Notes under the pieces: model-generated
Seen by the model: only the letters and a program-made list of their open reading frames with translations
Told to the model about the DNA's origin: nothing
The model's database searches: none
Shown: positions 25,601-37,187 of the stretch, piece after piece
Numbering within the stretch: the stretch's first letter is position 1
Layout of the letters: each line of letters opens with the position of its first letter
Source of the DNA: Albugo candida
Taxonomy: Eukaryota; Oomycota; Peronosporomycetes; Albuginales; Albuginaceae
Direction of reading: 5' to 3'
Assembly (NCBI GenBank): GCA_905220665.1
Contig: CAJNAR010000164.1
Location: forward strand, 124,001-188,000
Length of the DNA stretch: 64,000 nucleotides
Translations under genes and position numbers: made by a program

Positions 25601-26880
25601 CAGATACAAAGAAATCTCATTTGCTTGACTTCCTGATCTGGGCGTACGCAGACTTACTTAAAGCAGCTGACGCAACACAAACAAGTTCCTACACCACATT
25701 TTCGAATGGTTTATCCAGCACAACGATCGATCAATATAGAATTTCTGGTATTATGCAATGTCTCACATATTTGACACAGTTTGCTACGCGCCAAGCATAT
25801 CCAGGTCATCCCAGTCTACTTTGCGACAGTATTGCGATTCATCTCAAACCTGGCAAAGATAACTCAGTCAATAGAAATATCAAATCGTATCAGTGGAAAT
25901 ACTTTACAGCTCAAATTAAGAGTTAAGTTGGAACAAAGGCTAGGACTCTTATTTCTTCCACCAGATCTAATGTCATGGCGACATCAACGTAAATTGCGAT
26001 CTCTAGATATGAGTCTAGATATAATGTACCGCAAACAAAACGAAATTCTTGCTTTCACACCAGATTCAACGGAATTCCAAACAGTAGATCCGGATGATGA
26101 CGTTATAGTATGGATGACACAAATTATCAACCCATAGGTGGACTGAGAGATCGAGATAAGGCAACCCGGTGGTTACACCGACGATACTGTGCTTTCAGCA
26201 CTGGAATTGTTTAATCCAAGCGAAGTGGTAGTGGCCAGCAGTGTCGAAGCCTTGCGCTAGCAGAACTTGCTTGACGCAGTCTCCTACTTGCGCAAATCTG
26301 TGCGTACACAGTTGATCGATGTTCGATGTGGCGCAAGCGACAGAGATTACCATGCACGAGATGCAGCTTGCTATAGTTGATAGTGTTAAAATCGACTGAC
26401 GTTCAAGTGTGGACATGGGAAGCTCGAGGAGATTTCATTTCTTAGTTTGATGTGTGCCCTCTTTTCTACCAATCAGTAAGCATCACCATCCAAGCCGTTA
26501 GGGTTTTGGAAATATTGTTGGATGTAGTGACCACCTCATTTAAGACTCCCCGTACTGATGTTTTGTCCGTGCTTACGAGCCATCTCAATTCTGCCCTAGA
26601 TCAACCAGATCCTTGCCTCTACCATGCTTATCAATCGTTTTTTCGACCGTGTAGTCAATTGTCCCAGCAGTATCAGCTGCATTTTAGGAATTCATTGGAC
26701 GCCAAGGTCATGCAAAGCTTCCGAAATGTATCGACATTTTGACCCGTGCCAATTACTTTGCTGTATCAAATATTCGTCAGCTCACGCGTACTGCTCGGTC
26801 ACTTATTTTATAGCGAAGTCTTCAGCATATCGCTATGCATTTTTAGATGATTTGCCAAGATACAAATTTTCGCATTAGCA
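25600..26880 (+). pseudogene. TBCD: Tubulin-folding cofactor D (TBCD) pseudogene fragment
   Basis: TBCD is a HEAT-repeat protein that releases folded beta-tubulin during alpha/beta dimer assembly. In three changing frames, the segments appear in the order known for the family. RISGIMQCLTYLTQFATRQ lies near 25740-25795, and VKLEQRLGLLFLPP with SWRHQRKLRSL near 25923-26005. GGLRDRDKATRW is near 26140-26170, SLALAELA, then a stop, then RSLLLAQ near 26250, ARDAACY near 26355, and FIGRQG...CIDILTRANYFAV near 26690-26765. At least four frame changes and stops separate them, and most of the N-terminal half and the C-terminus are absent. A functional copy must lie elsewhere if the organism builds microtubules in the usual way. 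The piece is boxed in by SINE/LINE copies on both sides. Confidence 0.7.
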
Positions 26881-26889
26881 TGTCTCCAT

Positions 26890-27125
26890 CCGGAAGCTTT
26901 CAACCATAGCTATGGGCTGGGTTGTCAAGAATTTATTACACAGTTTATCTGGTTATTCAACTACGTTCCTTAATCTATCATGAGCCTCTGACCGTGTAAA
27001 TATCACTTCAGTATGGCATTAAACCGATGATTTTCCAGGCTTTCTTGCTTGGGTAGGCTCAAATCGCTGCCCATACTTCCAGGTACCAAACCAACGACCT
27101 CCGGTAGGGGATCCGCTTGCTCAGC
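26890..27125 (-). repeat. SINE candidate, inverted copy
   Basis: The reverse complement matches the candidate at 22665-22935. It has the GTCGTTGGTTTGGTACC B-box region (mutated), GGGCAGCGATTTGAGCC, TACCCAAGCAAG, ATATTTACACGGTCAG and AACCAGATAAACTGTGTAAT. It starts right at the 3' end of LINE copy 3. Confidence 0.55.
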
Positions 27126-29660
27126 TCAATGTGTCTAATATTACTAGAGTTAGACTAAGTGACTTATCTAGTTGCCTAGGCTATCCTGAGTAATAGATAT
27201 CCATAGAAAAACATTTTGAGGAAATACCTGTGAGAGATGATAATATGTCTTCTCGTTGATGGTCCGGTATTGCGGCAGTCTCAAAACTACCACAATACGA
27301 TATTGGGTCCAGCGTGTGAATGATAGAAAGTTGTAAAATTGTCCGAAAGTGCCGTGTGTTCGGAAGTCGTGTGCGTCACACTGGCTTCAACGTAGCCATC
27401 CAACTAGGACTAGGAATTGAATTGCACTTGCATTTCGACTTGTCTGTGCCGTACCTGCAGCAATGATCTTCGAGTTCGGCAAAGCGATCGAATGGTCCTC
27501 CCGTCGCGAGTTGATCCAGCACCTTTGCAAGCCGAATGCGTTCGTCTTGATCGCAACACTGTTTGGACAGTACCGAACGTGCCCAATGAACGTTGTGTAG
27601 ATCATGAAAGTGCTGGAATTATCAGAGTTGCTGATGGCTAATCGACCAAAAAGTGATTACGATCCGCCCAGACGAAGTGCAGCGTCACCGCTTGCAATGC
27701 AAGTCATAAGTCTGATATAATTTGTTAATAATCCGGCCGCAGTGCTGGTACGATTGCACATGCAATATGCGTCCGACGTTGCCCGGATGAGAATAATTGA
27801 TCCTAAGTACGGAGTAACTCTCTTCATATTCGTGCGGTGTTATCGCACTCTAGAAGGAGATGATGATCGAATTCCACTGCCCCACACGAAGGCTGCATGT
27901 ACAATGCAATGTCGGGCTGAATATTCCTAAAAACCCCGACGCGAGATAGACCTGGCAACATGCGAAAGGGCAGACGAAACTGTAAATCCTCTAAAATCGG
28001 TAAGACAGGTTTTCCAAGATGCCGGGATGTAACCATAAATATTCCAACTCGGTCTAAATCCATCGAGTCTGATCTCTCTCGTGATGACCAATGTGTCAAT
28101 GTCGGATGACTCTTGATTGATTCGAGAGGTATCCAGACGATACATGAGAGTTGAAAGCGTGGAATAAATGGGAAATAATGTTTCATTATCCTTGCTTTGT
28201 GCTCCCACATAAAACGGTATGCCACTTGTGTCTGGTTGGATCCAAGTGATGAGACCAATCGTCGAGTGGATACTCTGTAGTATCTGAGTGACTTCACTGT
28301 AAAGTCGACTCAGCACCTTTTCCCTCACCATATACAATGTGTTCAGTCTTATTCGTTGTAATAGTTGGCGAGAAAATCTTCCTTCGTTGGCAATAAGTCA
28401 ATTTCTCGAAAAAAGTCTTGAAGGCTTTGGAAATCAAAAAGTGTAGCAAGCGATTTTTGAAATGAACGATGTGATTCATCTACCATGCCAAGATCGTACC
28501 AAACGTTTTTCGTACTCGGATTACGAATAGCAGCTTCACAATGTAATTATTGATCGCAGTGGAACCATAACGGTTGTTCAATGTAGCACTGACGGCGTTG
28601 TAGAACATTTATATCTGATATCTTACTGCTCCAATTCATCTGATGGTACATTTCAAATGCGCGTTTCCACCATGCAGATGCGCTCTCCCATTGAACAATT
28701 ATCCCATGCCGAAGCGGTGCGATAGTAGATATTTCCATCGGCTTGTGTGGTCCAACGGAAAGTTGTATAAGTTGTAATGATTCCGTCGAAGCAGTTGTCC
28801 AATTCGCTGGAATAGTTGTTGACGTATCGGATACGAAATGCTGAAGAAATTGAATACGTTGTAGTTTCTGTCGTCCCACCAAGAAAAGAACCTGTTGTCC
28901 ATCATCTTGTCGGCGAAGATATGAAAATTGTTTGCTGAGTAGGTGAACATGTTGTGAATCTTCTTTGTGTTTCCGATCAAGCACAAATCGATTTAGCATC
29001 GTTTGCTACTATTAAATAGTCTCTGCTGGTATGCTCATGAGCATTGTGTAATGCCATAGACGTGATAAAAGCATCGTCTGCGCAAACAGTAGTCGATCAC
29101 GGATCAGTTTGTGCACGTCGAAACGACACACATTTCCCACGTAAAAAAAATTGTCGATAGTTGAGATAACCATCGAATGAGTGTGGGTCTGGCCAAACGG
29201 ACTACCCAAATACTTGACCGAATCGTCCGGACCCATTATGGACTAATTGGGGATATGTAAAAACGGCATGGTCTGATTCAACGAGAGCAAGGATGATTTG
29301 CTCAAGTTGAGTTTCGCACTTGATCCATCGCAATAGACTTGAACGAGTTCAAGCTGCGTCAAGACACCATCTGGTGTCTCTGAAAGCAAGGTCGACTGCA
29401 AAAAGTAATCCAGTAGTGACAGTCGTGCCATTGATCTAATTTCCATTTTTCATGTTGTCTAAGTAGACTTCCCAAAGGTTCGATCGTCATCAGAAAAACT
29501 AATGATGAGAGAGGATCTCCTTGTTTTACTCTACGCTGTCGTTAAATAGACGATGTGATCTTTATATCAATCATCAACCGCTCCTTCTTGTTGGTACAAA
29601 AGACGAACCGAGTCAATAAAACGTTTTCGAACGCCCATTTTTCCCAATACGCTAAACATG
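27126..29660 (-). mobile_element. LINE copy 3, 3' part
   Basis: This is the 3' half of a third LINE, closely related to copy 1 (shared HQMNWSSKISD where copy 1 has a stop, and the same CTQPSCGAVE-type CCHC, here MQPSCGAVEFDHH). Open pieces at 27824-28337, 28547-28999, 29012-29236 and 29243-29446 are in shifting frames, and the RT catalytic region near 29400 is damaged by a small deletion. The other half lies at 34457-35280, beyond the Copia insertion. Confidence 0.8.
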
Positions 29661-29868
29661 TGTTAAACCCTGGTGCTGTTACGACAGACACGACACAGGG
29701 GAAACGAACTAGAACACGGTCCTTAGTTTCCAAAGAAAAGTGAGATATTGATTAATTATCATTTTTTAGCTGAATACGAAACCCCTCGCTACAATAAAAC
29801 AATGTTATGTAGCCACGCATTTTCACATGGCTTTGTCATCATTTCTTCAACATGCTCCAGTTTCAACA
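29661..29868 (-). repeat. Copia 3' LTR
   Basis: 208 bp. On the plus strand it begins TGTTAAACCCTGG and ends TTTCAACA. It is collinear with the LTR at 34248-34456, with roughly twenty differences by eye, so the insertion is not recent. Confidence 0.88.
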
Positions 29869-29993
29869 CTCCTCCATCGGAGACTTCCTTCAGTCTTTGT
29901 CTCGCTGGCGTTATCCTTCGGCCCAACCAATACCTTTAGCTCCTCCAGTCTAGGTGCTGGAACCGATTTCGTCATGAGATTCGCAGGCATCCT

Positions 29994-32900
29994 TCAGCTT
30001 TCCAGGTAGGTGGGCATAAATGATCCATTCTTTGCGTGTGAGCTCACGAATTTGATTATCACATCTACGTGCTTCGATTTGGTAGTAGGTCCATTTCCTC
30101 CAAGCTGCGTGAGCGCTGCCTGATTATACACATATAATATCATAGTCTCGTTGCACTTTACTCTAAATTCACCAAGCAACTCACGTTGTCCAAGCATTTG
30201 AACTACTACCACTGACGCAGCCGTAAGTTTTGCCTCCATTGTCGAGAAGCAGACGCCACCTTGTTTTATAGCTATCCAAGTCACAGGCATTCCGTCCACA
30301 GATATCCACCTTCCAGTAGTTGATTTTCTGTCCGCCTTGTTAGCAGAAAAATCAGCGTAGCTGTAACCTCTGATGGTTATCAGTTTCTAGTAAATATTGT
30401 CCTGCCACATTGGTATACGTAGTGTCCTAGTTTCTTGCAGATATCTTGGAATACTTTTGGCCAACTTCTAGTCACCTATTGTTGGTGAGTGTGTGCGCCT
30501 AGAGACTCGTACCGCATACGATATGTCATGTCCGCTAAAGCGTGACAACCATAGTAAACTTCCCACTAAAGATTGAAAATTCCTGATCTTTGTTTTCCCA
30601 TCTTGAAAATGTCTGGCGAATTTTCATCAGTCTCATCAACTTCATTTGCTTCCTCACGGATTGATAAACGAATACCGCGTGCATCTTCCAGTCCGTTGTC
30701 CTTAAACATTTCTCGGATGGTCACTTCTTGGTCTATATCATACCTGTATGTTCAGTATGATCGATAGGCATCCGTAAGAACTTTTGCACCTTTCCAAGGT
30801 TTTCAACTGACAGATCTTGTAATTGATCAAGGCAGGTATCCATAAGTGCTGCGTTCGTCGTTGTCACCAGTAGATCGTCAACATAGACACCAACCACAAT
30901 AATATCTCTCTCCACATGTTTTCGGTACATGCACATATCAGTTAGGCACTGTTAAAATCCCAAACTTTTCAACTTTTCTTGTGGAGTAATTCGCTCCACA
31001 GCCGCCTCGCTTCTTTTAACCCATACAAGGACTTCTTTAGTTCCAATGCGAGCTCATTCACACGACTTGTCTCTAAATGAGCAATAATATCTTTCGAGTA
31101 TCCATACCGTTTGGAATATTCAAGTAAATGCTCAAATCCGATTCTTTCTCGGCCTTAACGTGTGCATTTGGAATGTCGCCGTGCTTGTCTGGCACACGCC
31201 ACTTTTATGCAAGTGCCAATATTAGCTTGAAGCTTTGACATGTACATGACCGCCGCAAAAGTAATGTTGTGATCCCGACCAAACACTTGCTCATTTACAC
31301 GGGCCTTAAATCGCTCGAAATCACCGTTCGCGTCTCTTTTTGTTCTGTAAACCCGCTTTGTATGCAGGCTATTTGCACCGTCCGGTAAACGAACTACATT
31401 CCAGACGTCGTTTTGTTCCAGTGCACTAAGCTCTTCCCGCATCGCCACCATCCACTGTTCTTTTTTGGTCACTTCGTATCACTTGACCAGAGTCTTGTGG
31501 ATCTGTATCCCGCATGAGGTTGACAATACCTGCTCCAATATCTCCACTCAGTATCTTTGTACTCTACACATTTACTTTAGTTGAATTTGAGCGCGTTACC
31601 AGTTTCTATCTTGTCCAGCTCGCTTTATTTTCCTTGGCGTTGGGTGTCTCATCTTTCTTCTTGTCTCGTAGTAAATCCTGATTTATTTGTTTGTCCTGCT
31701 GTTTGTTGCTAGGTGTCTCGATGCTTTTCACGTTTTGCGTAGTTATCACAACGCATTCGTTCGGCAATTAAACGCGGTATCCCTTAGTCACATCTCCAAT
31801 GCCAACATTACGCCAAGCTGGCCCCGTTGCGCGAAATGTTTCTTCCTTGGGTCGCAAAAAAACCGTGCACGGGGATCCAAAAGTAACAATCTGGCCGAGT
31901 GTAGGTGTGATATTCGTCAGAAATTGTAATGGTGAAACTCTGCCAGGGTTCGCTTTGTGGATGAGCGGTCTATAATGTATGCCCATATTGAACTGTGTCT
32001 CCGCATAATTAAAATGGCAATCCAAACATGCACCTGGCCATATTCATAATGGTATGATGCATTCTTTTGAACTTCCAGTTGCTTTCCTGATTCCTCGACT
32101 CACTGCGTTGCCTGAACACACCGGTATCCTTGCAGAACAAATCAATGTTCTTATATTCTCCACCCGAATCGGTTCGTAAAACATTAATTTTACAATCGAA
32201 TCCTTTCTCAAAATAAACCAAACGGTCTCAAATTTTTTCGCATCAGCATCCTTTGTCTTCGTTAAGAAAACCCGAACGTAATTACTTCTATAATCCACAA
32301 AATACACCGTGTACCGGTTTCCAAGTCGATCTCGCGGTGTAATTGAACCCTTTAAGTCAGAGCGAACAACTCCACCAATGCGTTGAATTAGAGAGTGCTC
32401 ACGCGAATCAACCTTGGTCTGTTGATTTCTGCTCTGCTTTCCTTGAGCACAAGTCAAACAGTTTTCACGACTGTGATCCGTAAGCATGATTTCAGACGCA
32501 GAGTCCTTGATCCTTTTTAAACTGCATTGTCAGCGGCCGCCAAAATGACGTCACAAACTTAGGAAAACTCTTCGGTGATATTTGGCCAACGAGTACATTT
32601 TTCATCAGATCGACATTAAAAATAACACTTTTGCCATCAGTGCTTGCGAGGACACGTTTTCCTGAATGTTTCGTCAACGAGTACCCTTTCTCGTCAAAAA
32701 TTCCATACGAGATAAGAATCCACGTTAAGCCTTTGGCGTAGTAAACGTTCATGAGATTCACGATTTTTTGTTTTCCCAAGGCCATCACAGCCAGCATTAC
32801 AGATACTCTTTTGCTGATTTGTAAAGGCTTTTCATCTGGATGCACGCAAGTGCCGCCAGCATCTTTCAAGTTGTCTAATTATGTTTCATCTCGAATCAGG

Positions 32901-33540
32901 TGACGACTAGAGCCACTGTTCAAAATCCAGATTTGCTCATCACAGCTTAGTGCGTCCGGGATAGCCAAAGTGAGTTCTGCTTCATCCTTTCCTCGTTGAT
33001 ACGCTTTTGAACATTTACCCTTCAAGTGACCCATTTCTCCGCAGATATGACCGACGGTCTTGAATTGCGCTAACAACTTCCCTTCCAATTCGTTTATTTA
33101 CAGCGCCTGACTCCCACGCTTGGGCAAAGTGCGTCAGCTCTTCCGCTTGCTGAAGGTAGTCAGTTCTGCGATTATCTAACTTTGCCATTAAAGCGATTCG
33201 CATCTCTTGAGAAGCATGTTTAACGATATTTGTCACAACGAGGAAGTCCGACCAGCCACCTAATGCCTCACCCACTGCGTACAAGTACATTAGGTGGTCT
33301 ATCCCTGACCTTCTCGCATCTTTGGGAGGATTAAACAAGTCCATTGCTTGAGCCGGCGTAATGGTGATTTGAAAACTTGTAACATCCTTTCTAAGGCAAA
33401 TTGTAGTGTCGGTACTTGGCTCCACCAGGCTTCAATCTGTTTGTTGACATATCTATCGGCTATACCTTCAAGGTGATCTCCAAATAGATCAGCCTTGACA
33501 TCTTTAGGCCACGAAAACCCACACGTATATTGAGCCAAAA
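29994..33540 (-). pseudogene. Copia gag-pol polyprotein, multiply broken
   Basis: Reading down the minus strand, gag lies at 33538-33015, with a zinc knuckle ICGEMGHLKGKC whose first Cys is replaced. The protease motif reads WILNSGSSRHL, with Asn in place of the catalytic Asp. Integrase (about 32490-31770) shows C..C before AQGKQ, RSDLKGSITP, YFVDYRSNY and LRTDSGGEY. The RT start lies near 31472 (EQWMVAMREELSAL), YVDDLLVTT near 30870, and RNase H near 30270 (STMEAKLTA). These are split over at least six frames, so the element cannot make its own proteins. Confidence 0.85.
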
Positions 33541-34230
33541 CGATTTGTCTCTCAAATCTTCTCCCTCATTCTAAAAAAAAAGATCCCAGACTTTGTTACA
33601 ATTCCTTTCCGACGAATGGTTTAATCTTCATCTCTTTTTGTCGCGCATCAGTACATCTGAACGCAGCTACACCACCGTTTCCTCGGTTCCCTCGGATTTC
33701 CGGCACCCTATTAACTCATTTACATTGCATCTTTATCGATCGTAGTCGCCTACACCATATTTAGGCGATCGTAGTCGGGTACACAATATTCAGGCTGATG
33801 CTCGTTAATGAACTGTGGATGTACATATCGATGTACTCTTTTATCCGCGCTCCTTTTGGGAATGTCTGTTAGTGAATCCAGGTGCATCGGACCACGCCCT
33901 ATTGCCGATTCAAACAATTTGGATTCCTTTCCGGGCTCTTGGATTGTTCTTCTGATATTCTCCTTGCCTCCCATCCATTACTACAGCCCTTCGGAGCCCA
34001 GTCTTCTATTCTTCTCGACGATCCATACGACCAACCTGCCCACGAATGAGCTGCAACAATTCGTCTTTGTCGTCTTTATCACCCGTATTCTTCTCGTGAA
34101 TCGTTTTCTTGTGTCGCCAACACCCACCGCCGTGCTTTTCTCTTTACTACCCTGGCTTTCTCGTGGCCAGGAGTAGTCACAGGTGAAGAAGCATTATTCT
34201 CGTCAATCTTATAGCCACAAACAAAGTCCG

Positions 34231-34247
34231 CCATTGGACTCATAACA
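34231..34247 (-). promoter_or_regulatory. Copia primer-binding site (initiator tRNA-Met half molecule)
   Basis: Directly inside the 5' LTR, the plus strand reads TTGGACTCATAAC. This matches the anticodon stem-loop of a eukaryotic initiator tRNA-Met (CTCATAAC core) rather than its 3' end, as in Copia elements that prime from a cleaved tRNA. Confidence 0.6.
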
Positions 34248-34456
34248 TGTCAAACCCTGGTGCTGTCACGACAGACACGACACAGGGGAAGCGAACTAGA
34301 ACACGTTCTTTAGTTTCCAAAAGAAAAGTGACATATTAATTTATTATTATTCTTCAGCTAAATACGAAAATCCTCGCTACATACAACAATGTTATGTAGT
34401 CCACGCCTTTCCATATGGCTTCGTCATCATTTCTTCAACATGCTCCACCTTCAACA
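34248..34456 (-). repeat. Copia 5' LTR
   Basis: 209 bp. On the plus strand it begins TGTCAAACCCTGG and ends CTTCAACA, followed by the target duplication ACATG at 34457-34461. Confidence 0.88.
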
Positions 34457-35280
34457 ACATGTACGTCCAATTGACTCGATCATGAGCTTTCTCAAAGTCG
34501 AGAAAAGTCGCATACGCATCTTACCCACGATGATACCAATTATTGGATGCTGGTGAGATGTCGAATGTGGTGATGCATGGACCTTCCTCGCACAAATGCG
34601 TTTGATCTTGATGGATCAATTTCAGCAAAACGTTGCAATCGATGCGTGAATACTTTTTCAAGTACTTTCACATCGACGCAAAGGAGTGCAATCGGTCGAT
34701 AGCTGTCCGTTTCACCTTATTCAAAGTAAGATGCCTCTTTCCAGCTAATATTCGAAGACGATATTCAGACACTCGCCAAACATTTCCGGATCAAGCTGAT
34801 AAAATGCAGCTGGTAGTCCATCTATACCTGAGGAAAAAAGTACTGCGCATGTGCTTGATCGCTTCCGCCATCTCGATCGTAATTGAGCGAGTTGAGAGAC
34901 GGTCCTTCTCTTCTGACGCAAGGAAACCTTGATTCGATTCCAATAGCTTTTTCATTTATTCCACTTGGATTAGCTGATTCGTTCTTGGAGCTATAAAGCG
35001 AGCCCATGACGTCACATCAATGATTTGTGAATTCGTCAATCACCTCCCTCGGGTTTGATGTCGCTGTGCCACATTTGTTTTCACATGTCCGATCGGCACG
35101 CGACGACAAGAACTATACGGAGGGTTAAAAATAGCTTGGAGAAGTTCTCAATGTGTTTCACGGGATGAAGGAAGCTCTCGTCTTGGTTGTATTTGGCATT
35201 GTTTTCGACCAAAATTCTAAATTGTTCGAGACACGACTCAAAATAAATGACGTGACTGATTGGTCCTCTGAGTGCATACC
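34457..35280 (-). mobile_element. LINE copy 3, 5' part (truncated)
   Basis: The sequence continues LINE copy 3 on the far side of the Copia element. It encodes broken pieces of the RT N-terminal region matching LINE copy 1 at about 8260-9130, including ISHVIYFESCLEQFRILVE and VENNAKYNQDESF. The match ends near 35280, so the copy is 5'-truncated, as is usual for LINEs. Small internal deletions are present compared with copy 1. Confidence 0.75.
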
Positions 35281-35344
35281 GACCTAGAGGCGATGGAAAG
35301 ATCTCGCCAAGGCTCTGACGAGTGGCAAACTGCCTGACAAGTAA

Positions 35345-36400
35345 CGCCACCTCTAGAAATATTTACAATTGGTGTATTGGGATTGATAAGGCAGATCCCA
35401 GATCAGATGCAAGAGAAGACCTTGGAGTGGGAGGATAGACTTCAAGCTTCTTTGCTAAGCACAGCGGATTACATGGTCCCGCTGACCGCACGTGGCAAAA
35501 GTAGGTGAGGTAACTTATCAGCATCCACTCGCAAATAAAAACGCCAGCGCATGAATAATAGCCAGTATCAGAATGAGTTGTATGCAACAAGGAGCGGAAG
35601 AGTTGCAACACGGAATAGAGGAGCTTATGGTTGAATCTCAACGACAAAAGGAAGGAAATTTCTGACTTCAAGAGCAGCTGAATTTACGTGCTAACGATGG
35701 ATCGATACATGAAACGGGCGAACGGTGCTCACACTTTTTCAAGGTTCCAACTTCTTCTGTAGGTAAGATAATTATCGAGGCTCGATGGATATGAATTTTA
35801 CAAGGAGCTTGGTGCTGGCTTTGTTCAATGGGTAGCTGTTGCTGGTAGAGATCAATTCGGCTAAACGAGCATGTTGGTTTCGCTAGACGTAGAAGTGCAA
35901 GCTGCTGCGATATTGAGAATTTCTGCGTGGAAAGACTGCAAGATACTTCAATCAGCGCGTCTACAAATGGTTGAGGATTACGCTGACCCTTGCAGTTGTA
36001 TAGATAAGATGGAGAACTCGTATCGGTTTTCATTTATAAGCAACAGTGTTTAGTAAACGAATGGACAAGGGCTGTTCGCGGAACGACCATTATCTGTATC
36101 TGGTGTTCCTTCAGAAGGCAATGGAATGGGTCGAGAAATTGATTTTAGAAAATATTGTGAATTATTTCCAGCTCGAGTCTTAAGCCCTGATAATTAGTCA
36201 ATACAACAAGGTTCACGCGGATCACCTGGATCACGCTGAAAAGATTGTTTTCTAAAGGACTGGAAGATGAAATAGTTGGTGATGGAAAGACTTTTCGTGC
36301 ATTTCTGAAATCAGTAACCGATACAAGCCTCATAATTTCCTCCTGTGGATCATTTCGTTTGACCAGTTTCACAAACTCTATTGAAGATTGTTGAGAGAAA
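35345..36400. other. No recognisable gene
   Basis: A minus-strand frame of 121 codons (35668-36033) and a plus-strand stretch with EELQHGIEELMVESQRQKE near 35598 are visible, but neither belongs to a family I know. It may hold a decayed gene. Confidence 0.4.
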
Positions 36401-36830
36401 AAAGAGGTCTATCATCTATCTAATTCTCGCTTTCAGAATCTATGGTCTGACAGTGTGTCGGTTTCCCCTTGAAGTATGTATCTAGATTTCTTGAACCAAT
36501 AGCCGCTTTTTCCTGCGCTGCACGTTTGCGCCGCTTTGTTTTGTCGAATTTTCTCAGGGTATCGAGAAGGCCGTTTGCAAGCCGACTCAATTCTCACAAT
36601 AATGGTGTACGTTTGCTCACCCTCAAAATCGTCGAATTAAACTTCTAAATCCGCCTCTATATCGATCCTATGGTAGATACTTGACCTCGAAGTATTTCTC
36701 GCTTCCTTCGCCTCTATCGGGGGCTTGAATTTACGTCAAGTATATACGTTGTATGTTTGATGATCCTTCAATTTTGGCCGCAAAAAATAATACTTACAGG
36801 TTATAGATGACTTGCACTATAGTGAAAACA
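36400..36830 (-). mobile_element. Fragment of a DDE transposon related to 2764-5571
   Basis: The right end (about 36776-36830) reads inward as GTCATCTATAACC preceded by TATAGTGCA, and then GCGGCCAAAATT. This is the same end as at 5535-5571. Inside it, the minus strand encodes a short acidic-then-basic stretch (KTKRRKRAAQEKAAIG, then LDTYF) like the N-terminal part of that transposase. The rest of the element is missing. Confidence 0.5.
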
Positions 36831-36839
36831 TCGGTAGCA

Positions 36840-37187
36840 ATAGTGGCGCCCTTTTGCATCTTACAATTTTTTCGGCGTTGGTATATGAAAATCGTTGTGT
36901 CTCTACGACGCAACATATGGAAACATTGTGACGATGAATCGTCTATTTAATGACGAATGTTTAGCTCAGTTGAAGGTATCTATATTACTAGATTTAGACG
37001 TAAATGACTTCTATTTCTTACAAATGTAAAATTATTCATTTTGTTCGAGTATAATATAAGCTGGCATGATGTGATTAAATCTAGGGAACATGGCGATTCT
37101 ACACCACTTTTTTTTAATTGATTTTTATACCAAAATGGTTAGATAAAGTGTAAAAAATATGAAAATTATACCAAGACGAATATTTCA
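36840..37187 (-). repeat. Partial family A element (inverted)
   Basis: This contains, in inverted order, the family A blocks: TTTTTTCGGCGTTGGTA, CGACGCAAC, TTTAGCTCAGTTGAAGG, ACGTAAATGACTTCT and GGCATGATGTGATTAAAT. It ends where the first MULE begins. Confidence 0.6.

Larger units (their letters stand above)
29661..34456 (-). mobile_element. Ty1/Copia LTR retrotransposon inserted in a LINE
   Basis: Two direct LTRs of 208 and 209 bp bound a degenerate gag-pol on the minus strand. The five-base duplication ACATG stands at 29656-29660 and 34457-34461, and joining the flanks restores the LINE RT sequence seen in copy 1 (ACATGTACGTCCAATTGACT at about 8260). LTRs start TG and end CA. On the minus strand, a purine-rich GATGGAGGAG lies just before the 3' LTR, and the primer site next to the 5' LTR fits the anticodon-loop half of initiator tRNA-Met. 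Domain order protease, integrase, RT, RNase H defines Copia. Confidence 0.9.
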
